Positions 42,398-49,960 of a stretch of 64,000 nt of DNA are shown one piece after another. The position numbers and the translations under genes are program-made. The DNA comes from Lachnospiraceae bacterium. GTDB lineage: Bacteria; Bacillota; Clostridia; Lachnospirales; Lachnospiraceae. The stretch is from assembly GCA_024682075.1 (NCBI GenBank), contig JAIKZQ010000033.1:1-64000 (forward strand), read 5' to 3'. The notes beneath the pieces are model-generated. The model saw only the letters and a program-made list of their open reading frames with translations, did no database searches and had not been told where the DNA came from. The stretch's first letter is position 1. Every line of letters begins with the position of its first letter.

Positions 42398-43462
42398 TCA
42401 ATAGAAGATATGATTGCCGATCGCTATACCCGTATGCGCACCGTTGTTAGTTCTGAAGTGTGTGAAGTCTCCCACGTTGGAAACACCGTTCAAGGCCTCC
42501 TGTGCAGCCATGATGCAGCTTTCGCGGATAGCACCCGAATTGTACACCTGATTGACTCTTCCGCTCATAGCAGGAGTGAACTGTCCCGATGCATAGATAA
42601 CGCCATGGATAGTGTTAGGATATGCTGCGGAACGGACTCTGTTCATGACCACGGCACCGACGGCAACCTGGCCCTCATAGGGCTCTCCTCCGGCTTCACA
42701 CTGGATCAGTGCTGCAAGAAGCAGAAGATCATCAGCGCCAGTCATGTAAGCACCATAGTTCTGGTGGCGCCTTGCCTCAGCCTCAGCAGCCTCCCTGGCT
42801 CTTATCTGCTCCATTGTCTCTCCGGCATCTACTTCAAAGGATATGTCGACAAACTCGTCCACGACGTATCCGTCCACGTCGCAATAATCAACATACACCC
42901 AGCCGGAATCGGACTGATCAACGACCTCCATGATCTCGTTAAGAGGAACCACGGTCAGTACTTCACTGTCCAGAGACATGTCGGAATGGATCCTCAAGGA
43001 AGGAACATTTACCACTGCTAGCGTGATGCCCACATCCGCCGCCATCTCCTCCGCATCTTCTCCGAAAAGAAGATACTGATTCTCCACCCAGCCGATCAGC
43101 TGGCCGGAGCGGATAAGCGACCATTCATCTCCAAGTTCAAGAAGCGTTCCGCCGCAGTCCTTGTAAAGAACACCCATCTTGGTGGAATCTACGGTAGCCT
43201 CGCTTCTGACATTTACGTAATTCCTGATGTCCACCATCACAAGGTCGGTGTCTTCCACTTCCTCGGTAAAATCAATATTAAGTTCATCAATGGTATTGTC
43301 TATGACCTCAGACGCATTATGCGAATTGAGAACGCCTGATGCTCCGCCCCTGGCATCATCCAAAGGGCCTGCACAAACAGACATGCAAAAACGCCGTGAC
43401 ATGAGACACATGCCACAGAGAACCAGCGCCGGTATTATTTTGCAGGGAAAAGTTTTTCTCAT
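42398..43462 (-). CDS. Secreted SleB-like cell-wall hydrolase with SH3 domains
   Basis: A 354-residue exported protein: a signal peptide (MRKTFPCKIIPALVLCGMCL), two bacterial SH3 domains (about 70-130, VNVRSEATVDSTKMGVLY; about 140-200, LRIHSDMSLDSEV) for wall binding, a short helical Glu/Ala linker, and a C-terminal hydrolase_2 (SleB) domain from about 235 (LAALIQCEAGGEPYEGQVAVGAV, with the catalytic Glu). SleB-type domains are lytic transglycosylases, used in spore germination or vegetative wall turnover. ATG 43462 is chosen because it begins the signal peptide; the ribosome site is weak. Confidence 0.88.
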   Translation of the reverse strand: MRKTFPCKIIPALVLCGMCLMSRRFCMSVCAGPLDDARGGASGVLNSHNASEVIDNTIDELNIDFTEEVEDTDLVMVDIRNYVNVRSEATVDSTKMGVLYKDCGGTLLELGDEWSLIRSGQLIGWVENQYLLFGEDAEEMAADVGITLAVVNVPSLRIHSDMSLDSEVLTVVPLNEIMEVVDQSDSGWVYVDYCDVDGYVVDEFVDISFEVDAGETMEQIRAREAAEAEARRHQNYGAYMTGADDLLLLAALIQCEAGGEPYEGQVAVGAVVMNRVRSAAYPNTIHGVIYASGQFTPAMSGRVNQVYNSGAIRESCIMAAQEALNGVSNVGDFTHFRTNNGAHTGIAIGNHIFY

Positions 43463-43587
43463 ACAATGGCCAAAAATCACCAATTATTACAAAAATGTTA
43501 CGGCCAAAGTATGATAACAAAAGAGAATATTTATGTCAACTTGACAAAAAGACCGTCAGATGTGCAAAAACCGATGCCCGGTCAAAG

Positions 43588-44175
43588 TCAGGGGGCGGAC
43601 AGGTTCAGTGTCCTCAGGGGTGGAAGTCCCTCGGCAGTGCGCTGTGCGATGATGATGCCCTTATGTCCCGCAACCTGCTTGACATATATGTAGACTTTCT
43701 TTCTCAGTTCATCATCCATGCCCCTGAAAGGCTCGTCCATCATGAGGATGTCGGACGGAACGGATGTCGCCCTGACTATGGCGGTGATACGTCTGTTAAC
43801 GGGATCGAGATCCCTGACGGGAATGTTAACAAGTTCCGAAGGCATCAGCTTTTCCAGCTCTTCAGCCGCAACGGCAGGTGATGTGACTTCACGAACGATC
43901 GCGACATTCTCCGCAGCGCTCATGTCCTCGAAAAGGCGGTCCTCCTGAAAGACCATCCCGGCATTTACCCTGTCGTATTTATAATCCCCGAGAAGACGTA
44001 CTCTTCCCTCCGAGGGCTTCAAAAGTCCCAGCATGATCGACAAAAGCGCGGTCTTGCCGGATCCCGCTTCGCCCGTAAGAAGCCATGTATCATCGGAGGA
44101 TACCTCCCATGAGATATCCTTAAGAACACTGCGTCCTTCGGATATGAAACTTATTTTTTCCACTTCAATAGTCAT
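43588..44175 (-). CDS. ABC ATPase with degenerate signature loop (NitT/TauT-like, probably decayed)
   Basis: A 195-residue ABC protein. Walker A (GEAGSGKT), the Q-loop (MVFQEDRLF) and Walker B (ILMMDEPF) are present. Where family members have LSGGMRQR this one reads LDPVNRRIT, and where the H-loop His should be it reads IIIAQRTAEG. Both changes should cripple or abolish ATP hydrolysis. Size and FQEDRLF are closest to NitT/TauT/SsuB-type importers. Upstream lies a 35-codon remnant of the matching permease, cut off by a repeat copy. No binding protein is nearby. It may be a pseudo-enzyme in use or a gene in decay. Confidence 0.75.
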   Translation of the reverse strand: MTIEVEKISFISEGRSVLKDISWEVSSDDTWLLTGEAGSGKTALLSIMLGLLKPSEGRVRLLGDYKYDRVNAGMVFQEDRLFEDMSAAENVAIVREVTSPAVAAEELEKLMPSELVNIPVRDLDPVNRRITAIVRATSVPSDILMMDEPFRGMDDELRKKVYIYVKQVAGHKGIIIAQRTAEGLPPLRTLNLSAP

Positions 44176-44189
44176 AGCAATTCCTTAGA

Positions 44190-44219
44190 GTGAACGGAGG
44201 AACCGTCCCCCCGTTCACT
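44190..44219. repeat. GGACGGTTCC-type hairpin repeat, copy 6
   Basis: AGTGAACGGAGG, AACCGTCC, CCCCGTTCACT: imperfect palindrome lying exactly between the permease remnant and the ABC ATPase. Its edge supplies the TGA that ends the remnant (44217-44215). Confidence 0.8.
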
Positions 44220-44322
44220 TTTTTCTGAAAAGGGAAGGCAGGATAATGTACTTGAATATCCTGATCTTCGACATATGAAAAACCTTTGCCATTTCCAGGA
44301 GCTGTTTTTCTTCCTTAGTCAT
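44215..44322 (-). pseudogene. ABC-permease EAA-loop remnant
   Basis: A 35-codon frame whose product (MTKEEKQLLEMAKVFHMSKI, then RIFKYIILPSLFRKK) aligns closely with the EAA loop of SsuC/TauC-type ABC permeases (E..A...G.S....F..V.LP). The remainder of a permease, ~250 residues, is missing. Its ATG overlaps the rRNA methyltransferase stop (ATGA), and its stop codon comes from the repeat at 44190-44219. Best read as the leftover of a permease that once paired with the neighbouring ATPase; it may still be translated as a short peptide. Confidence 0.7.
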
Positions 44323-45173
44323 TTTGAATTCCTCTGTCTTCTGGCTTCGTATGCAAGTATCGATGCGGAGATCGCAGCATTGAGACTTTCGGTCCTGCCA
44401 CTCATGGGAATGAATATCCCTCGTGATGCAGCCTTTGTGATATCCGCGGAAAGTCCGTTACCTTCATTTCCTATAAGAAGAGCGCTGGGGCCCGTCAGAT
44501 CACATTTATCATATTCCGAAGATTCATCAAGCCTGGCGGCGTAGCAGGTTATTCTTTTTTCCTCCAGCATGCGGACTGTCTCCGGCATATCGCGTGCAAT
44601 GATGAAAGGCATCCTGAAAGCCGCTCCCATTGCGGACCTTACAACTTTCGGGCCAAGCGGATCGGCACAAGCTTCCGAAAGAATGATGCCCGTGACGCCT
44701 GCTGCCTCTGCGGTCCTAAAGATCGTCCCGACATTGCCGGGATCCTGGATATCCTCGAGAACAAGAACCAGAGGAGCTCCTGTCCGAGCAGAATCCGGGA
44801 GTGAATCTTCCACCCCTCTGATGACATCATCAAAAGTATATGAAGGCACATTCATAAGCGCCATCATCCCCTGGGGACTCTTCATCGTGGAGATCTTCTC
44901 AAACAGATGATCCGGAAGCTTTATCACGGCATCTTCAGGTAATTCCCGCGTAATGCGAAGGAACGAATCACCGAGCCTTCCGGATTCTTTGTCCAGAGAA
45001 TCCAGGCAGCTTTCAGAAACATACAATTCCCTGAGAAGAGGCAAAGGTGCTTCAACAACAAGCTTCGTTCCCTCGGCAATGAAGACCCCGTCTTCTTTTC
45101 TGGCTGAGGCCCTGGATGTATAGAGCGATATCTTTTTTATTTTTGCATTTGATGCTGAAGAGATTGTTATCAT
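44319..45173 (-). CDS. TrmH/SpoU-family RNA 2'-O-methyltransferase
   Basis: A 284-residue methyltransferase of the SPOUT class, most like those acting on 23S rRNA. The N-terminal substrate-binding domain is at about 1-100 (NAKIKKISLYTSRASARKEDGVFIAEG). The knotted catalytic domain shows the three motifs: DIQDPGNVGTIFRTAEAAG (1), LIGNEGNGLS (2) and IPMSGRTESLNAAISASILAYE (3). ATG 45173 lies one base after the proC stop, so they are coupled; a longer frame from 45215 lies inside proC. Which nucleotide is methylated cannot be told. Confidence 0.92.
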   Translation of the reverse strand: MITISSASNAKIKKISLYTSRASARKEDGVFIAEGTKLVVEAPLPLLRELYVSESCLDSLDKESGRLGDSFLRITRELPEDAVIKLPDHLFEKISTMKSPQGMMALMNVPSYTFDDVIRGVEDSLPDSARTGAPLVLVLEDIQDPGNVGTIFRTAEAAGVTGIILSEACADPLGPKVVRSAMGAAFRMPFIIARDMPETVRMLEEKRITCYAARLDESSEYDKCDLTGPSALLIGNEGNGLSADITKAASRGIFIPMSGRTESLNAAISASILAYEARRQRNSK

Positions 45174-45174
45174 A

Positions 45175-45972
45175 TCAGAGCTTAGCGGATTTCTCCCAGA
45201 CAGCCTTTGCAGCATCCATTATAGCAGCCCTGAAGCCCTTTTCTTCAAGGACCCTTACGCCTTCGATGGTCGTTCCGCCGGGCGAGCAGACCATGTCCTT
45301 GAGATCTGCGGGAAGACGTCCCGTATCGAGCATGAGCTTGGCACTTCCGAGAACGGACTGTGCAGCGAACATATATGCCTGCTTTCTGGGCATGCCCGCT
45401 TCAACAGCAGCATCGGCAAGAGCCTCGATGAAGATGAATACGAATGCGGGTGAAGAACCGCTTACCGCAACAACCGCATCCATGAGCCTTTCGGGAACAA
45501 GCGAGGCCTTTCCAAAAGAATTGAATATCTTGAGAGCAAGTTCCTTCTCATCCTCGGAGACATTAGCATTTACGCTGATGGCACTGCATCCTTCACCGAC
45601 AAGCGCCGGAGTGTTGGGCATGGTCCTGACGATCTTCGCCTTGGATGAACCGAATGCCTTCTCAAGGAAATCAATGGTCTTTCCTGCCATGATGCTGATG
45701 ATGAGAGTCTTCTCATTCGTATCCTTCTCGATCTCGGTGATGACTTCCTTGGCAAAAACAGGCTTGACCGCAAGCACGAGAATGTCTACGTGCTTTACAA
45801 GATCGCGATTATCCTTCGCAATGTTTATATGGAACTTGTCCCTGGCAGCAGCTGCCATCTCAAGTGACTTATCAAAGCCGATTATGTCTTCAGGCTTAAA
45901 AAGCCCGCTTCCGATGATGCCCCCTATTATGGCACCGCCCATGTTGCCGAGTCCGATGAAACCTATTTTCAT
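45175..45972 (-). CDS. proC: Pyrroline-5-carboxylate reductase
   Basis: Last step of proline synthesis: reduces pyrroline-5-carboxylate with NAD(P)H. The 265-residue protein has the Rossmann start IGFIGLGNMGGAIIGG, VLAVKP, the RTMPNTPALVGEG block near 115, and the C-terminal dimer helix region with SPGGTTIEGVRVLEEKGFR containing the conserved substrate-binding Ser/Thr. First gene of the proC-methyltransferase pair. Confidence 0.96.
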   Translation of the reverse strand: MKIGFIGLGNMGGAIIGGIIGSGLFKPEDIIGFDKSLEMAAAARDKFHINIAKDNRDLVKHVDILVLAVKPVFAKEVITEIEKDTNEKTLIISIMAGKTIDFLEKAFGSSKAKIVRTMPNTPALVGEGCSAISVNANVSEDEKELALKIFNSFGKASLVPERLMDAVVAVSGSSPAFVFIFIEALADAAVEAGMPRKQAYMFAAQSVLGSAKLMLDTGRLPADLKDMVCSPGGTTIEGVRVLEEKGFRAAIMDAAKAVWEKSAKL

Positions 45973-46102
45973 AAGAATTCTCTCCTTTTAACAATCCGGA
46001 ACATAAGTCTCCGCCAAATGTCTCTCACAAAGCTTATGTGTGCCGGGTATTGTAATACTCACTTTTATATATTAGAACGGCAAAGGATCTATTGCAATCA
46101 GC

Positions 46103-46137
46103 AAAAAAGGAATGGCCGCGATGACAGCCATTCCTTT
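46103..46137 (-). terminator. Terminator after pfkA
   Basis: An 11-bp perfect stem (46106-46116 with 46127-46137), 10-nt loop, six T on the minus strand, 23 bases after the pfkA stop. Confidence 0.85.
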
Positions 46138-46159
46138 AAACTCATTTCCATATGACAGA

Positions 46160-47128
46160 TCAAAGAAGTCTGGAGACCTCATATTCGTACTCATCGATAT
46201 TCTTGGTCATTGCAAGACCTTCCTCGATGTCGACATCCATGAACTGGCCGCCTCTGTAACCGACAACCCTGTTTGTCTTGCCGGCGATGAGGATATCAAC
46301 GGCTCTTGCTCCCATGATCGAAGCATAGTATCTGTCCTTGGCAGTGGGTGATCCGCCGCGCTGCATGTATCCGAGGATCGTAGCTCTGGTCTCGATTCCG
46401 GTAGCTGCCTCGATACGTCTTGCCATGGATGCGGAATGTCCGATGCCCTCAGCGTTAATGATAAGGTGATGTGACTTGCCCTTCTTACGGCTCAGGATGA
46501 TGTTGTTGATGATCTTCTGCTCGTCGAAATCATACTTCTCGGGAAGAAGGATATCCTCTGCACCGTTTGCGATTCCGCACCAGAGAGCGATATATCCGGC
46601 ATTACGTCCCATAACCTCGATGATCGAGCATCTCTCATGAGATGAGGAAGTATCCTTAACCTTATCGATAGCTTCCATAGCGGTATTGACAGCTGTGTCA
46701 AAGCCTATGGTGTAATCGGTGCAGGAAATGTCAAGGTCGATGGTGCCGGGAAGGCCGATGGTGTTGATTCCGAGTCTGGAAAGAGCCTGAGCTCCTCTGT
46801 ATGATCCGTCTCCTCCGATGACTACTATTCCGTCGATGCCGTGCTTACGGCAGATGTCAGCACCCTTCTGCTGTCCCTCGGGAGTCTTGAACTCAAGACA
46901 TCTTGCGGTTCCGAGGATGGTACCGCCTCGCTGAATGATGTCGGACACGTCATGTGCCTGCATGTCAAAGATCTCTTCGGAAAGAAGACCCTGATATCCA
47001 CGCTTGATTCCTTTTACCTTAAGTCCTCTTGCAAGTGCAACACGCACAACGCTTCTGATAGCTGCGTTCATTCCGGGCGCATCGCCGCCGCTTGTAAGAA
47101 CACCGATTGTTTTAACTTCCTTAGCCAT
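46160..47128 (-). CDS. pfkA: ATP-dependent 6-phosphofructokinase
   Basis: Phosphorylates fructose-6-phosphate to the 1,6-bisphosphate in glycolysis. The 322-residue enzyme has TSGGDAPGMNAAIR near 12, GGDGSYRGA near 103 (Gly rather than Asp favours ATP over pyrophosphate), the catalytic TIDLDISCTDYTIGFDTA, and LGYMQRGGSPTAKDR near 245. The usual GTIDNDI is here GTIDLDI, a small deviation beside the catalytic Asp. ATG 47128 has a GGAGG ribosome site. It stands alone, with its own terminator. Confidence 0.95.
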   Translation of the reverse strand: MAKEVKTIGVLTSGGDAPGMNAAIRSVVRVALARGLKVKGIKRGYQGLLSEEIFDMQAHDVSDIIQRGGTILGTARCLEFKTPEGQQKGADICRKHGIDGIVVIGGDGSYRGAQALSRLGINTIGLPGTIDLDISCTDYTIGFDTAVNTAMEAIDKVKDTSSSHERCSIIEVMGRNAGYIALWCGIANGAEDILLPEKYDFDEQKIINNIILSRKKGKSHHLIINAEGIGHSASMARRIEAATGIETRATILGYMQRGGSPTAKDRYYASIMGARAVDILIAGKTNRVVGYRGGQFMDVDIEEGLAMTKNIDEYEYEVSRLL

Positions 47129-47249
47129 ATATGCCTCCGGGTATACATGTATCACTTAATCGATTAAAATCCTCAAATATTTTATTATCATTTATCACGT
47201 AAATCAATCAGAAATTGATGATTTTTTAGCAAAATCTGGCTAAGCGAGG

Positions 47250-49055
47250 TTAAAAAACCTTTTCCCTGCCTAGGTGTTTCAGATATTCCGTGATGTTAAG
47301 ATAACCGACCCCGAAAGCATTCTTATCTTCGCCATTGTAAAGAACATATTTGCCGGAGATGTTACCGTATCGGAATTCTGCCTTTGAACATTTATCCTTG
47401 TCCAGCAGATGCCTGCACTGCTTTTTGTCTGCCTTGCTGCTGTGTTTTATCTTATAGATCTCACAATTAAGCTCATTTTCATCAAAGATCACCATGTCAA
47501 ACTCGCCGGCTTCAAATTCAAGCCTGAATGCCCTCTTTCCCCGAGGCAGAACCTTTACGGTCTCAAGCAGGATCATCTCTTCCAGCATCCTTCCCCTGAC
47601 TTCTTCCAGCAGAAGATCTATGACTTCCTTCCTCTCTGCGGCAGGATACTTCAGGAAATCATCGCTTCCCATCAGAGAATAAACCAATGCCTGTGCCTGA
47701 CAATATCTAAGACCGGGCTGTGAAAAAACTATCCTTTCTATTTTGCCGGCACTGTCTATTGTTTCGGAAGGAACATTTACTATAAGATCCAGCATGAACA
47801 GATACTGTCTGATCTCATTGACATGATCAGCAGAAATGTCAACTGACAGTTCCTCTTTATTCCTGATATCAAGTATATTCATCAGTTTATCAAGAATCTC
47901 TTTCGTGTCTATCCGGTCAAGAATGCCTTCCTTTCCCTTAGCCGCAGCTCTCTTTCTCTCTATCTGCCCGGCAGAGCCGAGATCATGGGATATGAAATCC
48001 CTTGTGAGAACGGATACCAGGAACCGGTGATTCATATCTTCTATGAGACGGTTTATCGCATTTGTAAGTTCTCCTGCTTCATAAAGATCGGCAAGATGTC
48101 TGAAATGTCCAGCAGCCTTGTAGCCCGCAAGACTATGCTGGATATTCCTTGCAATCGATGTGTCAATGTATCTTCTGACAGTTTCATCATCGGCAAAGGA
48201 AGCTTTCTCATCAATAAGGTCCTCGTCATCAAAGCTCAATTCCCCAACGCGAAACGTCCCGCCGTAGCGAATATACTCATCAACATCATCGATGCCAAGC
48301 AGCCTTGAATACTCCCTGAACGGAATGAATGTTGTATGTATCATGACAGCCCTGTCATATAATTCATCATCAAGCGAAAGAGAAAATCCAAGTGAATCCG
48401 TTCCCGACAATACTATCTTCATTCCGGAGGATGCATATATGTCTGAAAGCAGTGATGCCGAATCTATGAAATCCGACATAAGCGTGATCTCATCTATAAA
48501 CACATAGGAAATTCCTTCCGAAGACAATTTCATAAGATCGCGGTTAAGCATGGACATTTCATCGGAGGATTGTATCTTAATATATACTGACTTCTCAAGC
48601 GGAAGATCACCGATAGCCTGACGGATCATGAATGTCTTGCCGGTTCTTCTGAGCCCATATACTATACACACCTTGCCATCCGCATCGGATCTCAGATATT
48701 TACTAAGTTCGGAGCAGCAGTCCCTCCTTCCGAATTCCCATGTGGCACTGCACATCCTCCGAAGTTCATCCCCGGCTACAACTCTCGTTTCATATTGCTG
48801 CAGCAAAAGTAATTCCGACACCATCCCGGATTCGGATCGCATCCCGTCATAATCATAGAGGCCCTTTTTTGCCTCCTGCCTCTTCCTCAGGGCTATAAGG
48901 CCAAGAACCTTGTCCTCATCAGCTTTCCTGACGTATTTGCTGATCTTTTTACCGTCTTCATACCATTGCAGATACATCCTCCTGGCACCACGGATGGTCT
49001 TATAAGTCACATTCCCCCTGATTATCTCATTTTCACTGTCATGCTCTTTTTTCAT
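47250..49055 (-). CDS. AAA-family ATPase with nuclease-like C-terminus
   Basis: A 601-residue protein. An N-terminal ~60-residue domain (NVTYKTIRGARRMYLQWYEDGKKISKYVRK) looks like a small sheet domain seen in some DNA-associated proteins. It is followed by an AAA_14-type ATPase with Walker A YGLRRTGKTF near 130, Walker B YVFIDEITLM near 180 and LSGTDSLGF (sensor) near 205. The C-terminal third has LEFEAGEFDMVIFD and CEIYKIKHSS, an ExK-like pattern suggesting a PD-(D/E)XK fold, as in DUF4143-type ATPases. Role unknown; such genes are common in accessory DNA. A perfect 19-bp hairpin lies 34 bases upstream of its start. Confidence 0.78.
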   Translation of the reverse strand: MKKEHDSENEIIRGNVTYKTIRGARRMYLQWYEDGKKISKYVRKADEDKVLGLIALRKRQEAKKGLYDYDGMRSESGMVSELLLLQQYETRVVAGDELRRMCSATWEFGRRDCCSELSKYLRSDADGKVCIVYGLRRTGKTFMIRQAIGDLPLEKSVYIKIQSSDEMSMLNRDLMKLSSEGISYVFIDEITLMSDFIDSASLLSDIYASSGMKIVLSGTDSLGFSLSLDDELYDRAVMIHTTFIPFREYSRLLGIDDVDEYIRYGGTFRVGELSFDDEDLIDEKASFADDETVRRYIDTSIARNIQHSLAGYKAAGHFRHLADLYEAGELTNAINRLIEDMNHRFLVSVLTRDFISHDLGSAGQIERKRAAAKGKEGILDRIDTKEILDKLMNILDIRNKEELSVDISADHVNEIRQYLFMLDLIVNVPSETIDSAGKIERIVFSQPGLRYCQAQALVYSLMGSDDFLKYPAAERKEVIDLLLEEVRGRMLEEMILLETVKVLPRGKRAFRLEFEAGEFDMVIFDENELNCEIYKIKHSSKADKKQCRHLLDKDKCSKAEFRYGNISGKYVLYNGEDKNAFGVGYLNITEYLKHLGREKVF

Positions 49056-49088
49056 GGCGATAACCTCTGTGAAAAAAGAATATCATAA

Positions 49089-49132
49089 AAGCAACCCCAA
49101 AGCAACCGTTCAGGGTTGCTTTGGGGTTGCTT
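49089..49132. repeat. Perfect 19-bp inverted repeat upstream of the AAA ATPase
   Basis: Arms 49089-49107 and 49114-49132 (AAGCAACCCCAAAGCAACC and its complement) around a 6-base loop. Each arm contains AAGCAACC twice. It sits in the 112-base gap between the small unknown gene and the ATPase; only a weak T-run follows, so an operator or RNA structure is as likely as a terminator. Confidence 0.75.
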
Positions 49133-49167
49133 ATAAAATTGGTTAAAGCTTTCTTTCGGAAAATGTA

Positions 49168-49524
49168 TCAGAGATCCGCAAAACACCGGGCGCCTCCGTC
49201 GTCGAACTTCACCCAGTAATTATCCAGATGATTATTTCCGTTGTTCTTACGGATGTACAGGTCAAAATCCATCTTATCCATGCCAAGCGCCCGCAGATGT
49301 TCCCTGTAGAACATGCAGCCTTCCCTCATGGTCCGGCGCTGAAAGAACCGATTGAAGCTTCCGTAAGATACTCCGAGCTTCGCAAGTTCCCAAGGATAAA
49401 ATCTGCCACCGCTCAGATCCTCCGCCTTTATAAGCTCCCGATTCTTTATCTCAAAGTCCAGCAGAGGAGTATCAATGTAATAAAGGATACCCTTTAAATT
49501 ACCTATCAGTCTAACTTCAGCCAT
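49168..49524 (-). CDS. Small protein of unknown function, possibly HipA-neighbour type
   Basis: A 118-residue soluble protein (LLDFEIKNRELIKAEDL; YPWELAKLGVSYGSFNRFFQRR; a LDNYWVKFDD ending). The order of segments reminds me of short proteins encoded next to HipA-like kinases in Lachnospiraceae, but no HipA gene is adjacent and the likeness is from memory. It lies upstream of the hairpin and the AAA ATPase, and 49 bases downstream of the HAD gene. It could be the last gene of the glycan cluster or a partner of the ATPase. Confidence 0.5.
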   Translation of the reverse strand: MAEVRLIGNLKGILYYIDTPLLDFEIKNRELIKAEDLSGGRFYPWELAKLGVSYGSFNRFFQRRTMREGCMFYREHLRALGMDKMDFDLYIRKNNGNNHLDNYWVKFDDGGARCFADL

Positions 49525-49573
49525 AACTCCCGCATCCTCCTTTCATATTCAAGAGCAAACGGTGTGTGAAGAA

Positions 49574-49960
49574 TTAAGTAGCTCTTTCTATCTCTGGCAG
49601 AAAAAACTCATCCCTGTCCAGATTCATGGCATAGGCCATATCAATTCCGGATGGCTTTCGGTCATTGACAACGATTCTTTCTCCAAAAGGAATGTTAAAG
49701 ATGATATCGTCATAACGAATACCATTATCTTCCAAAAAAGAAAGTGTCATATCCCTGTACTCATCAGTTCTGGATGTGAGGATCACAATCCTGTCTTCAT
49801 CCGGTATGGAAGCAAGATACTCCAACACTCCAGGAAGAACAGAATCCATACCGTCGATCTTATATCCGTTATGTTTAAGAAGTGTCCCATCCAGGTCAAA
49901 GATCCATGTCTTCGGAAGAGTGGACATCATCACTGAATCTTTGCTTTTATCGTCTCCCAT
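49574..49960 (-). CDS. HAD-superfamily phosphatase-like protein
   Basis: A 128-residue minimal HAD protein with motif I WIFDLDGTLL (nucleophile Asp), motif II VILTSRT, and a late VNDRKPSGID replacing the usual DD pair. It is probably a small-molecule or sugar phosphatase. Start is uncertain: ATG 49960 has GGAGAC close upstream and overlaps the preceding gene by 31 bases; ATG 49930 would give a TGATG junction but lacks a good ribosome site. Position at the end of the glycan operon suggests a sugar-phosphate substrate. Confidence 0.72.
   Translation of the reverse strand: MGDDKSKDSVMMSTLPKTWIFDLDGTLLKHNGYKIDGMDSVLPGVLEYLASIPDEDRIVILTSRTDEYRDMTLSFLEDNGIRYDDIIFNIPFGERIVVNDRKPSGIDMAYAMNLDRDEFFLPEIERAT

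Noticed and set aside
1773..44219. CRISPR array suggested by recurring near-identical units
   Set aside because: Copies are scattered over 42 kb, are palindromic, vary in length, and have no regular spacers or cas genes; they are interspersed hairpin repeats.
47250..49524. Toxin-antitoxin or phage-defence call for the AAA ATPase plus the 118-residue gene
   Set aside because: The AAA_14/DUF4143-type ATPase has no established defence role that I can cite, and the small gene has no clear antitoxin motif; left as unknown.
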